DNA of 6,074 nt, from positions 1 to 6,074 of the forward strand of contig CAYHWW010000193.1 of the NCBI GenBank assembly GCA_964360145.1, read 5' to 3'. Origin of the DNA: CAYHWW01 sp964360145 (GTDB taxonomy: Bacteria > Bdellovibrionota > UBA1018 > CAYHWW01). Each line of letters begins with the position of its first letter. Positions within the stretch are counted from its first letter, which is position 1. The position numbers and the translations under genes are program-made. Below the pieces are notes generated by a model. It searched no databases. It saw only the letters and a list, made by a program, of their open reading frames with translations, and had not been told where the DNA came from. Shown here piece by piece: positions 6,054 to 6,074 of the stretch.

Positions 6054-6074
6054 TTGGTCGCTCACTCGTCGTCG

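Noticed and set aside
6003..6074. Reverse-strand open frame of 23 codons running off the right edge and ending at TAG (6005-6003), which could be the C-terminus of a convergent gene.
   Set aside because: Too short to judge; its codons lie across the two palindromes and another reverse frame is open over the same bases, so coding is not supported.
1..6074. CRISPR arrays, tRNA/rRNA genes, insertion sequences or transposase fragments.
   Set aside because: No spaced direct repeats, RNA-gene signatures, terminal inverted repeats or transposase-like frames were seen by eye; the window is densely coding.

Overview
The window comes from a GC-rich, double-membraned (Gram-negative) bacterium. It encodes a TolC-type outer-membrane channel, two proteins that look like outer-membrane beta-barrels, a lipoprotein and a TatA component. 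The taxon cannot be fixed from this sequence. A short-loop, two-helix membrane protein leading into a HAMP-like segment, together with unfamiliar barrel proteins and occasional non-ATG starts, is reminiscent of the former Deltaproteobacteria (Bdellovibrionota/Myxococcota-like lineages). That is inference only.

Layout. Positions 1-646 on the minus strand hold a two-gene unit. A small exported cysteine-containing protein (646-335) overlaps by 16 bases the start of a membrane protein (350 to beyond base 1) that has two transmembrane helices and the beginning of a HAMP-like linker. A divergent intergenic region of about 80 bases (647-728) separates it from a plus-strand run of six genes filling 729-5973. 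In order these are a TolC-family outer-membrane channel, a 227-residue probable outer-membrane beta-barrel, a secreted protein with two fibronectin-III-like domains and a probable C-terminal barrel, a lipoprotein with an HELYH zinc-protease-type motif, TatA, and an RDD-family membrane protein. Genes 1-3 overlap each other, the next gaps are 54 and 31 bases, and tatA overlaps the RDD gene by ATGA, so co-transcription is likely. The last 101 bases hold a 12-bp tandem duplication spanning the RDD stop codon and two adjacent inverted repeats, with no convincing gene.

How the genes may work together. The first four plus-strand products are all predicted to leave the cytoplasm, and at least three should be in the outer membrane. 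No inner-membrane ABC/RND transporter or periplasmic adaptor lies beside the TolC gene. The cluster therefore looks like an envelope module (export channel, surface barrels, lipoprotein protease-like factor) that may draw its inner-membrane partner from elsewhere. TatA and the RDD protein form a more ordinary tail. The strongest candidates for new biology are the HELYH lipoprotein and the FN3-plus-barrel protein, neither of which I can assign to a named family.
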